DNA of 64,000 nt from Desulfosporosinus cupriresistens (lineage in GTDB: Bacteria; Bacillota; Desulfitobacteriia; Desulfitobacteriales; Desulfitobacteriaceae). A model generated the notes under the pieces. The model was not told where the DNA came from. It searched no databases and worked only from the letters and a program-made list of their open reading frames with translations. A program made the position numbers and the translations under genes. Location of the stretch: positions 1-64,000 of the forward strand of contig NZ_MASS01000009.1 of the NCBI RefSeq assembly GCF_001707885.1, written 5' to 3'. Positions 62,185-64,000 of the stretch are shown piece after piece; the stretch's first letter is position 1; every line of letters begins with the position of its first letter.

Positions 62185-62619
62185 ATGCGGATAGCAGTCA
62201 TTGATGGACAGGGTGGCGGCATTGGTAAACATATAGTGGAGCAGTTACGCAAACGAATTCCCGAATTGGATATCCTTGCGCTGGGAACGAATGCCCTGGC
62301 TACTGGGGCAATGTTACGAGCAGGGGCGACAGAAGGCGCTTCAGGGGAGTCCGCGATTTGTTATAACGCGGATAGGGTGGATTTTATTGTAGGATCGATC
62401 GCGGTGATGATAGTTTATGGTTTGTTAGGGGAAATCACTCCCGCAATGGCTACGGCCATTTCTTCCAGTAAAGCAGCTAAATTATTCATTCCAATCCAAC
62501 GTGGAAATATTCTAATTGTGGGAGTCCCCCGTATCCCGTTGCCCCACCAGATTGAAGCCCTGGTCGACGAAGTGGAGGAACGACTTAAGCTTAACCCTTC
62601 GAGAGCCAGAGAACAGTGA
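62185..62619 (+). CDS. DUF3842-family protein
   Basis: 144 residues: 'MRIAVIDGQGGGIGKHIVEQLRK' (nucleotide-binding-like Gly-rich loop), 'LGTNALATGAMLRAGATEGASGE', 'PIQRGNILIVGV'. It matches DUF3842, a Firmicute family of unknown function. RBS AGGAGG precedes ATG 62185. It follows the binding protein by 195 bases and may be in the same unit. Confidence 0.85.
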   Translation: MRIAVIDGQGGGIGKHIVEQLRKRIPELDILALGTNALATGAMLRAGATEGASGESAICYNADRVDFIVGSIAVMIVYGLLGEITPAMATAISSSKAAKLFIPIQRGNILIVGVPRIPLPHQIEALVDEVEERLKLNPSRAREQ

Positions 62620-62672
62620 CAATTCCAAATGAAATGAAAGGTGATTCGGATAAAACGAAAGGATGGTTGTAA

Positions 62673-62753
62673 ATGAAAGAAGAGGTTATTAATTATTGGA
62701 GCGACAAATGCAATAGGAAAGCAATGGCTGAGGCTATCGCCAAAGAATGTTAA
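62673..62753 (+). CDS. 26-residue open frame, possible truncated gene
   Basis: AAAGGATGG lies upstream of ATG 62673. The peptide 'MKEEVINYWSDKCNRKAM..' looks like the start of a longer protein cut by a stop. It could be a relic. Confidence 0.3.
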   Translation: MKEEVINYWSDKCNRKAMAEAIAKEC

Positions 62754-62870
62754 AAAGCCATATGCTTTTGAGATGCTTTTGCTGAAATAACGTTCGGCAC
62801 TAATCTTGCATTGTTCATCCTATGTGGTAATATTATCCTATACATCCTAACCTGGGAGGGGATTAATTTC

Positions 62871-63455
62871 ATGCCACTACCAAAAGGAAAAAGTAATTAT
62901 TCCTACGCTGATTATCTTACTTGGCCGGAAGATGAAAGATGGGAGATTATCGACGGCATAGCTTATATGCAATCAGCACCATCTCCTGTTCACCAAGAAA
63001 TATCGGGTGGTCTTTTTGCCCAATTTCATAATTATCTCTCAGATAAACCCTGCAAAGTCTACCATGCACCATTTTGCGTTAAACTGATGACGGATGATGA
63101 AAAGACAAATGAAGACATAAAAAAGGTTGTTGAACCAGACATAACTGTAGTGTGTGATCAATCCAAAATTGATGATAAGGGATACAACGGGGCTCCAGAC
63201 ATGATCGTGGAAATTATATCTCCATCGTCGATTAAGATGGATAAATTTATTAAATTTAATAAATATGAAAAAGCAGGAGTTAAAGAGTACTGGATTGTCG
63301 AACCAGAGGGAAAGCTTGTCATTGTATTTACATTACAAGGGGACCAAAGATATGGTCGACCAGATATATATTCAGAGGATGATGAGATTAAAGTATCAAT
63401 ATTTCCCGATCTTGTGGTTAATCTGAAACCGGTTTTTGACAGTATTGGTAGTTGA
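62871..63455 (+). CDS. Uma2-family (DUF820) putative nuclease
   Basis: 194 residues from ATG 62871 (GGGAGGGG upstream). PD-(D/E)XK elements: 'WEIIDGIAYMQSAPSPVHQEI', 'VEPDITVVCD' (Asp), 'PDMIVEIISPSS' (E-x-I) and 'KFNKYEKAGVKEYWIV' (Lys). Uma2 proteins have a restriction-endonuclease fold but no proven role and often occur in families within a genome; a fragment of another is at 19999-20163. Confidence 0.92.
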   Translation: MPLPKGKSNYSYADYLTWPEDERWEIIDGIAYMQSAPSPVHQEISGGLFAQFHNYLSDKPCKVYHAPFCVKLMTDDEKTNEDIKKVVEPDITVVCDQSKIDDKGYNGAPDMIVEIISPSSIKMDKFIKFNKYEKAGVKEYWIVEPEGKLVIVFTLQGDQRYGRPDIYSEDDEIKVSIFPDLVVNLKPVFDSIGS

Positions 63456-63507
63456 ACAAGACCCGACACAGGTTTATCTGAACCAATCCTTTATGTATAA
63501 CGGGTGT

Positions 63508-64000
63508 TTAGAGCGAATTATTCACTAGTTTATTGGTATAGCTTTCTTTGGGTGAATCAAAGACGTCTACTACTGACCCATGCTCAATAATCCTTCCGTT
63601 GTACATGATATATACTCTGTCGGCAATTTTCCGGGCCAGAGCCAGGTCATGGGTTATATACAACATCGCAAAACCCTTGGCGTTTTGTAATCCCTTTAGA
63701 AGCCTCAATACGTTGGCCTGGGTGGATGGATCAAGCATGGAGCTGATTTCATCAGCAATCAGCGGCTTCGGTTCCATGACTAGGCTTCTTGCCAGAGCTA
63801 CCCGCTGCTTTTGACCGCCGCTTAAGCAATGACATTTTCTGGCGATAAACTCGTCGTCACTGGGAAGCTGAACATCCTGGAGAGCCTGTCTCACTTTGTC
63901 AAGCTTCTCCTCTTTTGTGCCTAGTTTTAAGATATCGAGAGGCTCTTTGATTACTTGGGCAATACTCAAATGTTCATTGGTGGCTGTGAAGGGATCCTGA
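63508..64000 (-). CDS. Oligopeptide/nickel-type ABC ATPase (partial, runs off window)
   Basis: The frame is open to the window end, so the N-terminal part with Walker A lies outside; an internal TTG at 63969 is not the start. Visible parts are the Q-loop 'QDPFTATN', signature 'LSGGQKQRVALARSL', Walker B 'PLIADEISSMLD' and H-loop 'YITHDLALARKIADRVYIMYNGRIIEHG'. It is DppF/OppF/NikE-like. 'ADEISSMLD' in place of the common 'DEPVS-LD' is typical of this subgroup. Confidence 0.9.
   Translation of the reverse strand, partial: QDPFTATNEHLSIAQVIKEPLDILKLGTKEEKLDKVRQALQDVQLPSDDEFIARKCHCLSGGQKQRVALARSLVMEPKPLIADEISSMLDPSTQANVLRLLKGLQNAKGFAMLYITHDLALARKIADRVYIMYNGRIIEHGSVVDVFDSPKESYTNKLVNNSL

Overview
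The window reads as chromosome from a low-GC, spore-forming, strictly anaerobic Firmicute, most like the Desulfosporosinus/Desulfitobacterium group of Peptococcaceae. This rests on strong AGGAGG ribosome binding sites with frequent TTG/GTG starts, a SAM-I riboswitch on methionine genes, a monofunctional CO dehydrogenase, a CooT-like nickel protein, two cobalamin riboswitches, a corrinoid protein, FmdE-family proteins and DUF1657/Mn-catalase spore-type genes. The assignment is inferred from gene content, not from a marker gene.

Layout. 0-7 kb is a metal-cofactor-like locus: a frameshifted HcgA/HmdB-like radical SAM gene, a Sel1-repeat protein, a metal-chelate type binding lipoprotein, a radical SAM protein carrying a binding-protein-like C-terminus, an XdhC-family protein and a molbindin. 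7-14.6 kb holds a Cache-like lipoprotein, a YggT-like protein, cooS, the metY-metA methionine operon behind a SAM riboswitch, and a FluC/DUF190 fluoride pair. 14.8-29.5 kb is an accessory island: four ArsR-type regulators, several permeases (ArsP-like, a split half-permease pair, TauE, MFS), a tungsten-maturase-like radical SAM protein, a thioredoxin-like protein, a cysteine desulfurase, DUF3343, FmdE, and many duplicated or decayed gene fragments. Much of it sits behind similar AT-rich palindromes. 29.5-34.4 kb has DUF1657, ferritin, a repeat protein and a NiaP-like MFS transporter. 

33.9-40.5 kb is an aromatic amino-acid module. It contains RidA, a TyrR-like sigma-54 activator, an AroP-like permease and tryptophanase; the last two each have a sigma-54 promoter and a shared upstream palindrome. 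PdxS (PLP synthesis) follows. 40.6-42.9 kb is an AmmeMemoRadiSam pair (MEMO-AMMECR1 fusion plus radical SAM). 42.9-50 kb has an ArsB/NhaD-type transporter behind a GEMM-type riboswitch, a Mn catalase, and a MarR-controlled heterodimeric ABC exporter.

50-64 kb concerns cobalt, nickel and corrinoid. There is a CooT-CbiQ-CbiO-TrmO operon whose TrmO has a long His-rich tail, a corrinoid protein, and an unrecognised gene behind a cobalamin riboswitch. A near mirror-image second cobalamin riboswitch drives cbiMN. An FmdE-FecCD-ATPase-binding protein uptake operon, DUF3842, a Uma2 protein and the end of an oligopeptide/nickel-type ABC ATPase complete the window. No tRNA, rRNA, CRISPR array or complete insertion sequence was seen. 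Three independent single-base length changes at homopolymers in the first 6.4 kb could be real decay, programmed slippage or sequence error.
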